Below, piece after piece: positions 33,401 through 42,182 of a DNA stretch of 64,000 bases (its first letter is position 1; each line of letters opens with the position of its first letter). Below the pieces are notes generated by a model. That model saw only the letters and a list, made by a program, of their open reading frames with translations, did not search any database and was not told the DNA's origin. Where the stretch lies: the NCBI GenBank assembly GCA_016789305.1, contig JAEURJ010000007.1, positions 186,001 to 250,000 of the forward strand. The letters are read 5' to 3'. The DNA is from Anaerolineales bacterium (GTDB taxonomy: Bacteria > Chloroflexota > Anaerolineae > Anaerolineales > Villigracilaceae). The position numbers were made by a program, and so were the translations under genes.

Positions 33401-34358
33401 CTTTAACCTTTTGGCTGGTTGCGTCTTCGTGATATCTTTTCTCCGCCCCGGCTTCGCACAACGAACGCAGGTAGGTTTCAGCGGTATGGCCTTCCGGAAC
33501 AGTGAACTCCGGCAGGTGATAGCCTTTGAATCCGAGGTCCACGTTGCAGCGTTCCGCGATCAACAGAGTGTTGGAAAGGGAGGATGGGACTTCTGCAAAC
33601 AGGGCGCTCATTTCCGCAGGCGAACGCAGGAAGTAGGAATTATCCGTCATGCGCATACGGTCCGGGTCGTTGACCGTGGAGTTGGTCTGGATCGCGAGCA
33701 GAATGTCCTGCAGGCGTGCATCTTCCTGATTCACATAATGCACGTCGTTGGTGGCGAGGTAATTTGCCTCGTAGCGCACACCCATCTCAAGAAGTTTTTT
33801 ATTTAAGTCGGTGATCTCTTTGATGTTGTGCTGCTGTAATTCGATAAAGAAATTATCCTTGCCGAACACATCGTAATACCAATTCATGCGGCGAACCGCT
33901 TCTTCTGGATTATCCTGCAGCAGTGCGCGTGGTATCTCCGCAGACATACAGCCGGAGGTGCAGATCAATCCCTCTGAATGCGCGGCAAGGAATTCACGGT
34001 CAATACGCGGATAATAATAGAAGCCTTCGAGTTGTGCGGCGGAGGCGATCTTTAAGAGATTCTTGTAGCCTGTTTCATTCTCCGCAAGCAGGAGCAGATG
34101 AAAGGACGAACGATCGAGTTTTGAATCCTTGTCTTTCATCCCGCGCGCGGCCATGTAGGCTTCCAACCCGATGATCGGCTTGATGCCCTCTGCCTTGGCC
34201 GCCTTGTAAAAATCGATCACCCCGAACATGGTGCCGTGGTCTGTGATGGCCACAGCGGGCATGTCCATCTCCTTGACGCGTTTGACCAGCTTCTTGATGT
34301 TGGAGAAGCCGTCGAGTAGTGAATATTCGGTATGAACGTGTAAGTGGGCGAAGGACAT
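30441..34358 (-). CDS. dnaE: DNA polymerase III subunit alpha
   Basis: 1305 residues from ATG 34358 (MSFAHLHVHTEYSLLDG); a longer frame upstream crosses the promoter. An N-terminal PHP domain keeps its metal-binding His residues (HLHVHTEYS). The polymerase core includes MPDIDLDF with two catalytic Asp. Next come the helix-hairpin-helix part, an OB fold (RVAGLITVVRPYTTKTGKPMGFVTMED), and a Pro/Thr-rich linker of about 90 residues, before a C-terminal domain. It is the replicative polymerase of the DnaE1 type; the linker is not present in E. coli DnaE. A TATAAT lies 12 bases upstream with no SD. Confidence 0.97.
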   Translation of the reverse strand: MSFAHLHVHTEYSLLDGFSNIKKLVKRVKEMDMPAVAITDHGTMFGVIDFYKAAKAEGIKPIIGLEAYMAARGMKDKDSKLDRSSFHLLLLAENETGYKNLLKIASAAQLEGFYYYPRIDREFLAAHSEGLICTSGCMSAEIPRALLQDNPEEAVRRMNWYYDVFGKDNFFIELQQHNIKEITDLNKKLLEMGVRYEANYLATNDVHYVNQEDARLQDILLAIQTNSTVNDPDRMRMTDNSYFLRSPAEMSALFAEVPSSLSNTLLIAERCNVDLGFKGYHLPEFTVPEGHTAETYLRSLCEAGAEKRYHEDATSQKVKERLDYELNVVHTMGFDAYFLIVWDLCRFAREHGIWYNARGSAAGSIIAYTLEITMVDPLSHDLIFERFLNPGRISMPDIDLDFRDDRRSEMLEYCARKYGDDKVAQIITFGTMGTKAAIRDVARVMEIPLPEVDRVAKLVPFMAGGASMDDALAVKEFKQIYDTDPKMREVIDIATKMEGTVRNAGTHAAGVVISDRAIMEYLPLHRPTSNSEETPIKSVTQFEMGILDSLGMLKVDFLGLITLTVMARACDMIEKRHGIKFDLSNIPIDDPKSFELMGLGQTAGVFQVEGGGMTRWLIQMKPKTLDNIIAMVALYRPGPMAFIPDYIARMHGEAEVEYRHPAMEPIFKDTYGIPVYQEQLMRAAVELAGYTPSESDELRKAISKKKKEDIDKHRAKFVKGAVEKGMDQSIADAIYMDWEEFARYGFNKSHAADYGVIAVQTAFLKSHYPAEYMAALMSASAGQTEKVALYVADARTMGVPVLAPNIDASEWDFGIEDVKATNEDGSVKITPSIRFGLGAIKNVSENAVEIIIEARKEGRFIDLNDFARRADLRAVGKRSLECLIKVGALDQFGNRASMLASVDRIVAISSNHFRAADAGQMSLFGSSTGIIEEINLPEVKDVEKRDMLNWERELIGLYISDHPLNEFQTQLAQIVSYFSGQLSEASHEEKVRVAGLITVVRPYTTKTGKPMGFVTMEDIQGNIELVLFPKTWEKFREGLTVGQIIIVEGKVDQSNPPPKILVDVIRTEIKMTLSADDPYAKQDMTPKPLLPRTESESPRRPDASQPKPTVAPVQKQTPTPTVTPPQVSEPEAAYNVDDMPPPPDNFPDGWDNEWQPSFDEVAIAAKPEPKFKKNEAVTPPLVTRAVAALATVDEMDQAEERREAFLPSMYVPLAKDKKDHPPQQLTVILRSTGDHERDKRRIRTLHGTITAYHGRDKFSFQIFENNKGYLIDFPSDTTRICPELLDKLRKLMGEEAWRVEEITFQ

Positions 34359-34370
34359 GGGCTGAAAAAT

Positions 34371-34376
34371 ATTATA
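34371..34376 (-). promoter_or_regulatory. Extended -10 box of the dnaE promoter, near-leaderless
   Basis: TGCTATAAT on the minus strand ends 12 bases before the dnaE ATG. The TGn extension can replace a -35 box, which is not evident. The 5' leader would be about 5 bases. Confidence 0.5.
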
Positions 34377-34519
34377 GCACGCATGTTCAAGAACGAACTG
34401 GGCGCGAGGCTTAAAAAATGAATTAGCCGTAAAAATTGATTTAACGGATAAAATACAAAGCGTATGAGTTGATTTTTTTATTCGCATTCTTATTCGTTTG
34501 AATTGGCATCAGAGCAGCA

Positions 34520-37500
34520 ATGTTACCCATCCCTGTCAGTAAAACCAAGATCATTCCACCACGCCGCCGTGATGAATTGCTCACGCGCAAGCGGCTGCTT
34601 GATATATTGTTCGATGCGCTGGATAAGAAACTGATCCTCGTTTCCGCACCCGCCGGATATGGAAAAACCTCCCTCCTAATTGATCTTTCCAGATACAGTG
34701 AATATAAGTGCTGCTGGCTCTCGCTGGACGAGTTGGACCGCGAGCCACAGCGTTTTATTACCTATCTGCTTGCCTCCATTGAACAACAGTTCCCTGATTT
34801 TGGACATCAAACCATGGCGGTCTTGAACGGGCTGCCTTCCCTGGAGAATGAAGTGGAACGCCTTGCCGTGATGCTGGTCAACGAAGCCTACAGCATGATC
34901 CACGAACATTTTGTGTTGATCCTGGATGATTTTCATATTCTCGAGAGCGAAAAACCCATTCATGATTTCTTGAACCGTTTCATCCAACTGGCGGATGATA
35001 ATTGTCATATCGTGATCGCCTCGCGTACGTTGACCACCCTGTATGATCTGCCGTTGATGGTGGCTCGCGAACAGGTTAGTGGTTTAAGTTTTTCAGACCT
35101 TGCATTTCGAGCCGAGGAAATCCAGGCGCTTATCCTGCAAAACAACAAGATCCACATCACGGATGAAGATGCAGGGAAATTGATCGAAGAAACCGAAGGC
35201 TGGATCACCGGCTTACAGTTTTCGGGCTCCAACTTTTTGCAAAAGGATATCCATAAACCGGTTCTTAACACTGGGGTCGGGCTTTTTGATTATCTCGGTC
35301 AACAGGTACTGGACCGCCAAAAACCGGTGATTCGGGAATTTCTGCTGCGTACTTCATTGATGGAAGAATTCGATGCGAACCTGTGTGAAACGGTTCTTTC
35401 GCCATTCTATAAACGCAAACAGGATTGGGATGCTTTCATTAAAGCCATCGTTCAAAATAACCTGTTTGCACTTCCGGTCGGCGTTGACGGCAGATCGCTG
35501 CGTTATCATCATTTGTTCCGCGATTACCTTCGGACTCGACTCAGGAAGGAACGTGAAAGTGAGGTCAAACCCATCCTGGCAAGGTTGGGCAGTGCCTATG
35601 AATCCATGGGGGAATGGGAGAAGGCGCATTATGTCATCAAGCAGTTGGGAGACTCGGATGCATTAGCTGGAATTGTGGAGCGAGCCAGCTATAACAATCT
35701 GCATCGCACGCTTCCGATCGTTGAAAACTGGCTGGGTGATCTTCCGCCATCCATCTTGAAAAAACATCCCGGTATTCTTTCTGTGAGCGGTGCCATTAAG
35801 TTGATCAAGGGGGATTTTCAAGGTGGACAGACCTTGTTGGACCGGGCGATCAAGGATTTTCGTGAACAGGGCAATATTTCACATTTGGCTCTCTCTCTAA
35901 TCCGGCGTTCGGCGGGACATCGTTATCTTGGGAATTACTCAAAGTCAATTCGTGACATTGATGAAGCGATTCAATTGATCGAGGATCACGACGATTGGCA
36001 ATCCTTGTTTGCGGAAGCGTTGCATGTAAAAGGACTGGCTTTTCTTAGGGTGGGACAAATTCGGCAGGCACTTGATTTCTTTGAACAATCCTATGATGTT
36101 TTAATGCATTTGAACGACACGGCGAACATCCCTGATTTGTTGTTGGAAATTGGGGCAGCTCACCAAATTCTTGGTAATTACCGTGAGGCGGAAAGCACAT
36201 ATTCAAAAGTTCTGCAGATCTGGAGGCGGGATGCGAATATTTGGGCGCAGGCCAGCTTACTAAATAATATAGGAAACTTGCATCATCAGGAAGGGGAGTA
36301 CGAAAAATCGGCTCTTGCTTATGAAGAAGGACTGCTTTGCGCTCGCAGGAGCGGCAATGTGCGTTCCGAAGCGCTGCTTTCCATTGGTCTTGGTGATCTA
36401 TATGCCGAATTGTGTGATTTTGAGATCGCTCATCAAAGTTATGACCACGCTGCAGACTTGCTTCGGAACCGTCAGGATCAATTTTTGCTATTCTCGCTGC
36501 TTATTGGCCGGGTTAATTTGGCTTTGTTACAGGGGGGGATAAATGGTGTCCGCGGGATTATGACTGAAATCAAAAACATGGTGAAGCCTGATCAATCACA
36601 TTACGAAAATGGCATGTTCGATTTTGTTCGGGGGAAACTTCTTTTGTTTGAAGGAAAACACAATGACGCGATCCGGGCGCTGGAAAGCGCCGAGGCCCAT
36701 CTGCGCAATAATGGGCGTGAGCTTGAATCCATTACTGCCCAAATATGGCTGGCTGCCGCCTATTGTGTGAATAAAAAATGGGAAGCGGCCGCCAGGATGA
36801 TTCCCGTTCCGGTTGGGGAGCGCAAAAAAAATGCGCATGTTGCAATCGTGGCGGTGGTTCAATCTCAGAAATGGTTGAAAGATTTCCAGCAGTATTCGGT
36901 TGGCGATCAAATCGTTCGAAACTTGTTTTTACAGGCTGAACGTCTTGCTGCCAGCTTCCCTTCTGTGCGGCGCGAACTGCACCGACATGCCCGTGTTGTG
37001 CAAATGCCCGCTCCCAGGTTGTTGATTCAGGCTTTTGGAAGCGCCACAGTCAAAATCGGCGGGCAGGCTTTGACCATCTCTGATTGGCAAACGCAATCTG
37101 TGCGCGACCTGTTCTTTTTCTTTTTGACCCAAACCAAGCCGTTGACCAAGGAGCAGATTGCGGAAATTCTTTGGCCGGAAATCGATGACCCGGCAAAGAT
37201 CAAGCTTCGATTTAAAAACGAGTTGTATCGACTTCGCCGTGCGGTGGGGCAGGAAACCATTTTGTTCGAGAATGTGGTGTATTCTTTTAATCGTAATTTG
37301 GATTACGAATATGATGTTGAGGCGTTTGAATCATTTCTGGCTGGCGCCAGGTCTGCAAAAAAGATGGAAGATCAGATTGATTTGTATCAAAAAGCAGTTG
37401 ATCTGGTTCGCGGGCCATATCTGAACGATATTTCTTTTGAATGGGCAGCGGTGGATCGCCAGCGATTAAATCAAAAATATCAAGATGCCTTGCTTGCTCT

Positions 37501-37741
37501 GGCCGATTTGTATCAAAAGCAGGCGCGTTTCGACGAGGCTCTTGCTGTCTGCCAGTTGGCGATCAAAAAGGATCCCACCCTGGAGGGAGCATATCGTTTG
37601 AGTATGGAGATATACCAACGCCTTGGTGACCGGCAGGCAATTTTGCGGACGTATCAAGCCTGTTCCGAAGCGCTGAAGCAGAGCCTGTTCATTCGGCCTT
37701 CCAAGGCAACTGAAGATTTATACCGAAAACTCCTCGGGTAA
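34520..37741 (+). CDS. Giant ATPase-TPR-BTAD transcriptional regulator (MalT/SARP-like)
   Basis: 1073 residues. The N-terminal P-loop NTPase resembles MalT (SAPAGYGKTS Walker A near 43-51; HFVLILDDFH Walker B near 135). A winged part and about ten TPR-like repeats (roughly 430-800) follow. Residues about 840-930 form an OmpR/PhoB-like winged helix (LLIQAFGSATVKIGG..., KTKPLTKEQIAEILWPE), and the last ~150 residues are a bacterial transcriptional activator domain (BTAD). Unlike MalT there is no LuxR-type HTH. Such proteins switch on nearby genes after ligand binding. It stands directly upstream of a peptide/DUF5317/Os1348/HD-GYP cassette, a plausible target. Confidence 0.92.
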   Translation: MLPIPVSKTKIIPPRRRDELLTRKRLLDILFDALDKKLILVSAPAGYGKTSLLIDLSRYSEYKCCWLSLDELDREPQRFITYLLASIEQQFPDFGHQTMAVLNGLPSLENEVERLAVMLVNEAYSMIHEHFVLILDDFHILESEKPIHDFLNRFIQLADDNCHIVIASRTLTTLYDLPLMVAREQVSGLSFSDLAFRAEEIQALILQNNKIHITDEDAGKLIEETEGWITGLQFSGSNFLQKDIHKPVLNTGVGLFDYLGQQVLDRQKPVIREFLLRTSLMEEFDANLCETVLSPFYKRKQDWDAFIKAIVQNNLFALPVGVDGRSLRYHHLFRDYLRTRLRKERESEVKPILARLGSAYESMGEWEKAHYVIKQLGDSDALAGIVERASYNNLHRTLPIVENWLGDLPPSILKKHPGILSVSGAIKLIKGDFQGGQTLLDRAIKDFREQGNISHLALSLIRRSAGHRYLGNYSKSIRDIDEAIQLIEDHDDWQSLFAEALHVKGLAFLRVGQIRQALDFFEQSYDVLMHLNDTANIPDLLLEIGAAHQILGNYREAESTYSKVLQIWRRDANIWAQASLLNNIGNLHHQEGEYEKSALAYEEGLLCARRSGNVRSEALLSIGLGDLYAELCDFEIAHQSYDHAADLLRNRQDQFLLFSLLIGRVNLALLQGGINGVRGIMTEIKNMVKPDQSHYENGMFDFVRGKLLLFEGKHNDAIRALESAEAHLRNNGRELESITAQIWLAAAYCVNKKWEAAARMIPVPVGERKKNAHVAIVAVVQSQKWLKDFQQYSVGDQIVRNLFLQAERLAASFPSVRRELHRHARVVQMPAPRLLIQAFGSATVKIGGQALTISDWQTQSVRDLFFFFLTQTKPLTKEQIAEILWPEIDDPAKIKLRFKNELYRLRRAVGQETILFENVVYSFNRNLDYEYDVEAFESFLAGARSAKKMEDQIDLYQKAVDLVRGPYLNDISFEWAAVDRQRLNQKYQDALLALADLYQKQARFDEALAVCQLAIKKDPTLEGAYRLSMEIYQRLGDRQAILRTYQACSEALKQSLFIRPSKATEDLYRKLLG

Positions 37742-37762
37742 ATCGGGGACCCAAAAAGCCGG

Positions 37763-37793
37763 AAAACAGCCCATATGGGCTGTTTTCTTTTTA
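37763..37793 (+). terminator. Terminator after the BTAD regulator
   Basis: AAAACAGCCCAT and its exact complement, followed by CTTTTTAAT. Perfect 12-base palindrome. Confidence 0.88.
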
Positions 37794-37866
37794 ATCTTTG
37801 AAGCCTGTTTTGAAGCCTGGTAGTGAGTATCCTTATGCCATCAAATCCAATTGAAAAGGTGCTCCC

Positions 37867-38010
37867 ATGAAAAACAAACTCACGTTCCTCGTTGTTTCCG
37901 CCCAAAAGATTGACCGCCAACATATCCAATTTGTCTTGACCCTCATCGCCCTAGGCATGTTGGTCATTGGGATCGGAGCCCCTGTGGATGGCGGCGGCGG
38001 CCCTCGATAA
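37867..38010 (+). CDS. Small membrane peptide (47 aa) at the head of the DUF5317 cassette
   Basis: A 47-residue frame with ATG at 37867 and AAAAGGTG 5 bases upstream. It has a basic start (MKNKLTFLVVSAQKIDRQH), one hydrophobic segment (VLTLIALGMLVIGIGAPV) and a short Gly-rich tail (DGGGGPR). It ends 3 bases before the DUF5317 start, so coupling is likely. It may be a membrane anchor subunit, a secreted signal or precursor peptide, or a leader peptide. No family recognised. Confidence 0.7.
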   Translation: MKNKLTFLVVSAQKIDRQHIQFVLTLIALGMLVIGIGAPVDGGGGPR

Positions 38011-38013
38011 GAA

Positions 38014-38586
38014 ATGATCTTGCTTTTGGCCGTGGCAGCGGGGTTGCTGGCCGGGCTGGTTTGGGCTGGCAGCCGAAAGGTCAAATATGAAGCGCCGGTT
38101 TTACGACATCTCTGGCTGGTATTTGTAGCTTTTTTGCCTCAATATGCCGTTATCTACCTGCCGATCCGTGAAAAGGCACCAAACTGGGTTGCCGCCCTTT
38201 GTTTGATCGTTTCGCAATTACTGCTACTTGGGTTCGCCCTGCTTAATCGCAGTCATCAAGGTATGAAAATTTTGATGATTGGCACATGTCTCAATTTCGT
38301 GGTCATGGCGGCGAACGGCGGTTTCATGCCGATCAGCCCCCAAACCGCGGGCAGGCTGGTGCCTTCGGATGTTTTATCGAATATTTCGCATGGGAGCCGG
38401 TTCGGCCCAAAAGACATTTTGATCCCACCGGAACGGACACGCTTCGAATGGCTTGCGGATCGTTTCCTGCCCCCGATCTGGTCGCCTTATCAAGTGGCAT
38501 TTAGCCTCGGCGACATCTTTATTGCAGCCGGCGTATTTTGGCTGCTTGCCAGACAACAAAACCATAGAAAAGGATACAACTCATGA
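38014..38586 (+). CDS. DUF5317 membrane protein
   Basis: 190 residues, about five hydrophobic segments. The features NFVVMAANGGFMPISPQTAGRL and a C-terminal FSLGDIFIAAGVFWLL match the DUF5317 family, which is common in Chloroflexota and some Firmicutes. Its function is unknown. It is 3 bases behind the peptide gene and overlaps the Os1348-like gene by 4 bases, so all three are almost certainly one operon. Confidence 0.88.
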   Translation: MILLLAVAAGLLAGLVWAGSRKVKYEAPVLRHLWLVFVAFLPQYAVIYLPIREKAPNWVAALCLIVSQLLLLGFALLNRSHQGMKILMIGTCLNFVVMAANGGFMPISPQTAGRLVPSDVLSNISHGSRFGPKDILIPPERTRFEWLADRFLPPIWSPYQVAFSLGDIFIAAGVFWLLARQQNHRKGYNS

Positions 38587-38858
38587 TTGCCCCTCTTGCA
38601 TTTGAATCGCCCGTTAGCCTTAATATACAGCCCGTATCCCTTCAATCGCCCGGCTTGACCCGCATGTTCGCCGCTGCCGTGGTGAACCGGCAGTTTTGCG
38701 AAATGTTGTTGAACAACCCGCAAGAGGCGCTGCAAAGGGGATATTTGGGTGAGACCTTTAGTTTAACCAAGGATGAGTGTGAATTGCTCGTTTCGATACA
38801 AGCCAGATCGCTTGCCGACCTGGCGCGTCAGATCAACAGGTCGTTGGTGACAAGATGA
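38583..38858 (+). CDS. Os1348-like (NHLP/Nif11-related) short protein
   Basis: 91 residues. The pattern FAAAVVNRQFCEMLLNNPQEALQRGYLGETFSLTKDECELLVSIQARSLADLARQI, a helical domain with N..PxxAL..GY, resembles the Os1348 family related to NHLP/Nif11 leader peptides. No core peptide with Cys/Ser/Thr clusters follows, so it is not a clear RiPP precursor. It overlaps DUF5317 by 4 bases and lies 54 bases before the HD-GYP gene. Similar groupings occur in other Anaerolineae as I recall; not verified here. Confidence 0.7.
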   Translation: MIAPLAFESPVSLNIQPVSLQSPGLTRMFAAAVVNRQFCEMLLNNPQEALQRGYLGETFSLTKDECELLVSIQARSLADLARQINRSLVTR

Positions 38859-38912
38859 ATTTCAATCGCAGGCTTTGAAAAAAAAATTAATACAGCCTGC
38901 ACGACATCACAT

Positions 38913-39863
38913 ATGATCACAGACTTTTTGCTGCGAAATTTGCCCAATTCCGATCAAAGACTGGAGGCCATGCTCCAGGCCTTTGATGATTTCATGCTGG
39001 TGCTCGATCAAAAGGGCAGGATCCTGGATTACAAAGCAGGGAATGGCGCTTCGGTGAATATCCTCAAGAAGAGTTCGATTCCTTTGCATCTGGAGGATGT
39101 TGTTCCGGTCGAAGTAAAGAAAAAATATGATCATGCGCTGAAGGAACTAAGGAATGGAAGCAAGGTGGTCCTGTTCGAATACATGCTTTCCAGGTTGAAC
39201 GGTGACGTGTGGTATGAATCCCGCCTGGTGCCGTTTGCCAGGAACCAGAACATCATGTTTGTCAGGAATATTACAAAATATAAACAGTCATTCAGCGTTG
39301 ATTTGACAACTGCTTACGACAAAACCATCGAAGGATGGTCGCGCGCGCTATACCTGCGTGATCATGAGACTGAAGATCATACCCGCCGTGTCACTGACCT
39401 AACCCTTAACCTCGCCCGCAGAATGGGGATTCCCGATTCGGAGTTGGTTCATGTACGCCGCGGCTCCGCACTGCATGACATTGGCAAGGTGGCAATTCCG
39501 GATCATATTCTGTTCAAGCCCGGCCCCCTCACAGATGAAGAGTGGTTCGTCATGCGGCGGCATCCCTTGATCGCTGTTGAAATTCTCAAATCGATCTTAT
39601 ATCTCGCGCCCGCGTTATACATTCCGCGTTCGCATCACGAAAAATGGGATGGCAGTGGTTATCCAGACGGGCTTGCCGAGGAAAAAATTCCATTGCCTGC
39701 CAGGATCTTTGCCTTTTCGGATGTCTACGACGCATTGACTTCCAACCGGCCCTACCGGCAGGCCTGGCCGTCCGCAGATGCGCTTGACTATATCCGTAAA
39801 AATTCAGGGACTCACTTTGACCCAAAAATTACCCCGATATTTGTAGGGATGATCAAGGGGTGA
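38913..39863 (+). CDS. PAS-HD-GYP phosphodiesterase-like protein
   Basis: 316 residues. A PAS-like sensor domain (about 10-115; LQAFDDFMLVLDQKGRILDYKAG) precedes a complete HD-GYP domain: ALHDIGKVAIPD, MRRHP, RSHHEKWDGSGYPDGL, FSDVYDALTS, RPYR. All metal ligands and the GYP motif are present, so c-di-GMP (or a related cyclic dinucleotide) hydrolysis is expected. It is the last gene of the DUF5317 cassette before a strong terminator. The PAS domain suggests it senses a small ligand or redox state. Confidence 0.92.
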   Translation: MITDFLLRNLPNSDQRLEAMLQAFDDFMLVLDQKGRILDYKAGNGASVNILKKSSIPLHLEDVVPVEVKKKYDHALKELRNGSKVVLFEYMLSRLNGDVWYESRLVPFARNQNIMFVRNITKYKQSFSVDLTTAYDKTIEGWSRALYLRDHETEDHTRRVTDLTLNLARRMGIPDSELVHVRRGSALHDIGKVAIPDHILFKPGPLTDEEWFVMRRHPLIAVEILKSILYLAPALYIPRSHHEKWDGSGYPDGLAEEKIPLPARIFAFSDVYDALTSNRPYRQAWPSADALDYIRKNSGTHFDPKITPIFVGMIKG

Positions 39864-39922
39864 TCCTGTACCAACCGCTGTATTAGTGGTCCGAGGGGAA
39901 TACTGATACGTTATGGGGTTCT

Positions 39923-39958
39923 AATACATGCCGAATAAAATCGGCATGTATTATTTTT
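39923..39958. terminator. Bidirectional terminator between HD-GYP and recQ
   Basis: AATACATGCCGA with its complement (loop ATAAAA), then ATTTTTTATT. The recQ stop codon lies inside the right arm. Confidence 0.88.
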
Positions 39959-42107
39959 TATTGCACAAATAACATAGCCGTAGAATTTTCAGCTCGTCGT
40001 AATTGAGCGCGGCATTTAATTTCTCGTGGATCGGTTTCAACATCTCCGCCCCCAATTCGTCGAAGGCGGCAAAGACCTTTTGCTGCTGGCTTGGGGAAAG
40101 CCCGGAGAGGGAGAGCAGGGCTTCGGTGGAATGAAGCGTGTTGCCCGCCATGACGAAGCGCGAAAGGTGATTCAGGATCGTGTCTGTTGCCACGCCATAG
40201 CGCGCAGTCAAAGCCTCGATGCTTTCACCGGCGTTGTAGGCGTTGCCGACAGCCGTCGAACGCCCTCCGGCATCTTCCTTGTCGCGCATCGGCGCTTTAT
40301 ATTTTTCTTCCACCTTCCTGTCCTTGCCATACTCCTTGATGATGGACAGAAATCCCTCACCGTATTTTTCATATTTGACCCTGCCCATGCCGCTCATGTT
40401 GAGCAGTCCTTCCTTCGTCTGTGGAAAATAGGTTGCCATCTGCACCAGTGTTTTGTCTGAAAAGATCACATAGGGTGGCACGCCTGCGGAATCGGCAAGC
40501 TCTTTTCTTTTGGTTCGCAACAATGCAAACAGGGAGGTGTCGTACTCCGCTTCTTCCGCAGCGGCGGACTTGAGCCTTGCTGTGCGTTTCGCTTCATTAA
40601 TTTGACCGAATACCTGCTCGCGCGATTTGAGCATATCCAGCCCCTTATTAGTGACCGACAATACGCGATAGGCTGGTTCCTGATTCAACAAGCCGCGTTC
40701 GATCAGTTGACGCGAGATATGCATCCACTGGCTTTTGGATAATTCCTTTCCGATCCCATAGGTGGATAAACTCTGGTGGTTGTATTTTTGTATCTTTTCG
40801 TTTTCCGAACCCAGCAGAATATCCACGATATGCGCCGCGCCGAATTTTTCCCCGCTGCGTTTGACGCAGGACAAGAACTTTTGCGCAGGGATGGTGATGT
40901 CAGTTTGGGCACCCGGTTCCGCACCGCAGTTATCGCAGGTGCCACAATTTTCCTGTGAATAGTTTTCACCAAAGTAGGAAAGTAAAGACTTGCGTCGGCA
41001 CATGCTGCTTTCCGCGTAGCGGGTCATCGCATCCAAATGTTGATAGGAGGCGCTGCGTTCGGGTTCTTCCTTTTGATCGATAAAATAACGCAGTTTGCTG
41101 GCGTCGCCATAACTATATAGAAGAAGACAATGCGAAGGCAGGCCGTCACGACCCGCGCGGCCGATCTCCTGATAATAGCTTTCGATGCTTTTGGGCAGAT
41201 CGAAATGGATCACGAAGCGTACATTCGGCTTGTTGATGCCCATGCCGAAGGCAATCGTCGCCACGATGATCTGCGCATCATCGCGGATGAATGCTTCCTG
41301 ATTGCGCCTGCGTTCGCCGTCGTCCAGCCCTGCATGATAGGGGCGGACCGAGTATTTATAGCGCGCGAGAGTCGCGGCGAGTTCGTCCACCTGTTTGCGG
41401 GAGAAGCAGTAGATGATGCCCGACTGGTCCTTGAAGTTTTCAAGGAATTTCAGGGTCTGTGCGGTCGCGTCCTGCTTGGGAGTCACTTCAATGAACAGGT
41501 TCTCTCTATTAAAAGAAGCGAGGAACTCGTTCTTGTGGGTGAACCCCAGCGTGGACTCGATATCCGCGCGGACTCGGGGGGTGGCGGTGGCAGTCAACGC
41601 CATGCACACAGCGGAGGGGAACTTGCGGCGCACATCCACCAGCTGACGGTACTCCGGGCGGAAGTCGTGACCCCACTCCGAGATGCAGTGGGCCTCGTCG
41701 ATCGCAAGCAGGTCCAGCTTGAGCGAGGAAAGAAGCGCATAGATCCTGGGAGTCAGAAGAGTCTCGGGTGCCACGTACAGCAGTTTGGACTGGCCGCTTT
41801 TGACAGAGTCCATATTCGCTTGATATTCTTCGGGGGAAAGTGAGCTATTAAGGAAAACCGCAGGGACACCCAGCGCGCGGAGCTGCTCCACCTGGTCCTT
41901 CATCAACGCTATTAAAGGAGATACCACCACGGTAAGGCCGTCGAACAGCAGCGCGGGCACCTGATAGGTGAGCGATTTGCCGCCGCCCGTCGGCATGATG
42001 ACCAGCGTATCGCGCCGCGCCATGACGTTATCGATGATCTCGCGCTGGAGCGGCTTGAAGGTGTCGTATCCGAAGGTTGTTTTGAGAATGGATTCTGGAG
42101 TGGGCAT
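39951..42107 (-). CDS. recQ: ATP-dependent DNA helicase RecQ
   Basis: 718 residues from ATG 42107. Superfamily 2 helicase motifs are present: MPTGGGKSLTYQVPALL, the DEAH box IDEAHCISEWGHDFR, TATATP, and the motif VI region IGRAGRDGLPS. A zinc-binding segment (MCRRKSLLSYFGE.., CGTCDNCG), winged-helix RQC region and HRDC domain (from about 520) follow, and the C-terminus has an extra helix-turn-helix-like part. It unwinds DNA 3'-5' in repair and recombination. An upstream ATG (42164) is less likely because it runs into the region of the sensor kinase stop. Confidence 0.95.
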   Translation of the reverse strand: MPTPESILKTTFGYDTFKPLQREIIDNVMARRDTLVIMPTGGGKSLTYQVPALLFDGLTVVVSPLIALMKDQVEQLRALGVPAVFLNSSLSPEEYQANMDSVKSGQSKLLYVAPETLLTPRIYALLSSLKLDLLAIDEAHCISEWGHDFRPEYRQLVDVRRKFPSAVCMALTATATPRVRADIESTLGFTHKNEFLASFNRENLFIEVTPKQDATAQTLKFLENFKDQSGIIYCFSRKQVDELAATLARYKYSVRPYHAGLDDGERRRNQEAFIRDDAQIIVATIAFGMGINKPNVRFVIHFDLPKSIESYYQEIGRAGRDGLPSHCLLLYSYGDASKLRYFIDQKEEPERSASYQHLDAMTRYAESSMCRRKSLLSYFGENYSQENCGTCDNCGAEPGAQTDITIPAQKFLSCVKRSGEKFGAAHIVDILLGSENEKIQKYNHQSLSTYGIGKELSKSQWMHISRQLIERGLLNQEPAYRVLSVTNKGLDMLKSREQVFGQINEAKRTARLKSAAAEEAEYDTSLFALLRTKRKELADSAGVPPYVIFSDKTLVQMATYFPQTKEGLLNMSGMGRVKYEKYGEGFLSIIKEYGKDRKVEEKYKAPMRDKEDAGGRSTAVGNAYNAGESIEALTARYGVATDTILNHLSRFVMAGNTLHSTEALLSLSGLSPSQQQKVFAAFDELGAEMLKPIHEKLNAALNYDELKILRLCYLCNKK

Positions 42108-42182
42108 GATCGAGTATTGTTCCTTTGCCTGGCCCCCGAAGGAGCAAAGAAGGTGATTATACATTCCCCGCTTTCGGTTCTC

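Noticed and set aside
34359..34487. Extended dnaE start
   Set aside because: The extra 43 codons cross a TGCTATAAT box and give a non-family N-terminus before the PHP motif.
37742..37866. tRNA or riboswitch in the gap before the 47-aa peptide
   Set aside because: Only a terminator and a short GAAGCCTG direct repeat are visible; no conserved RNA motif.
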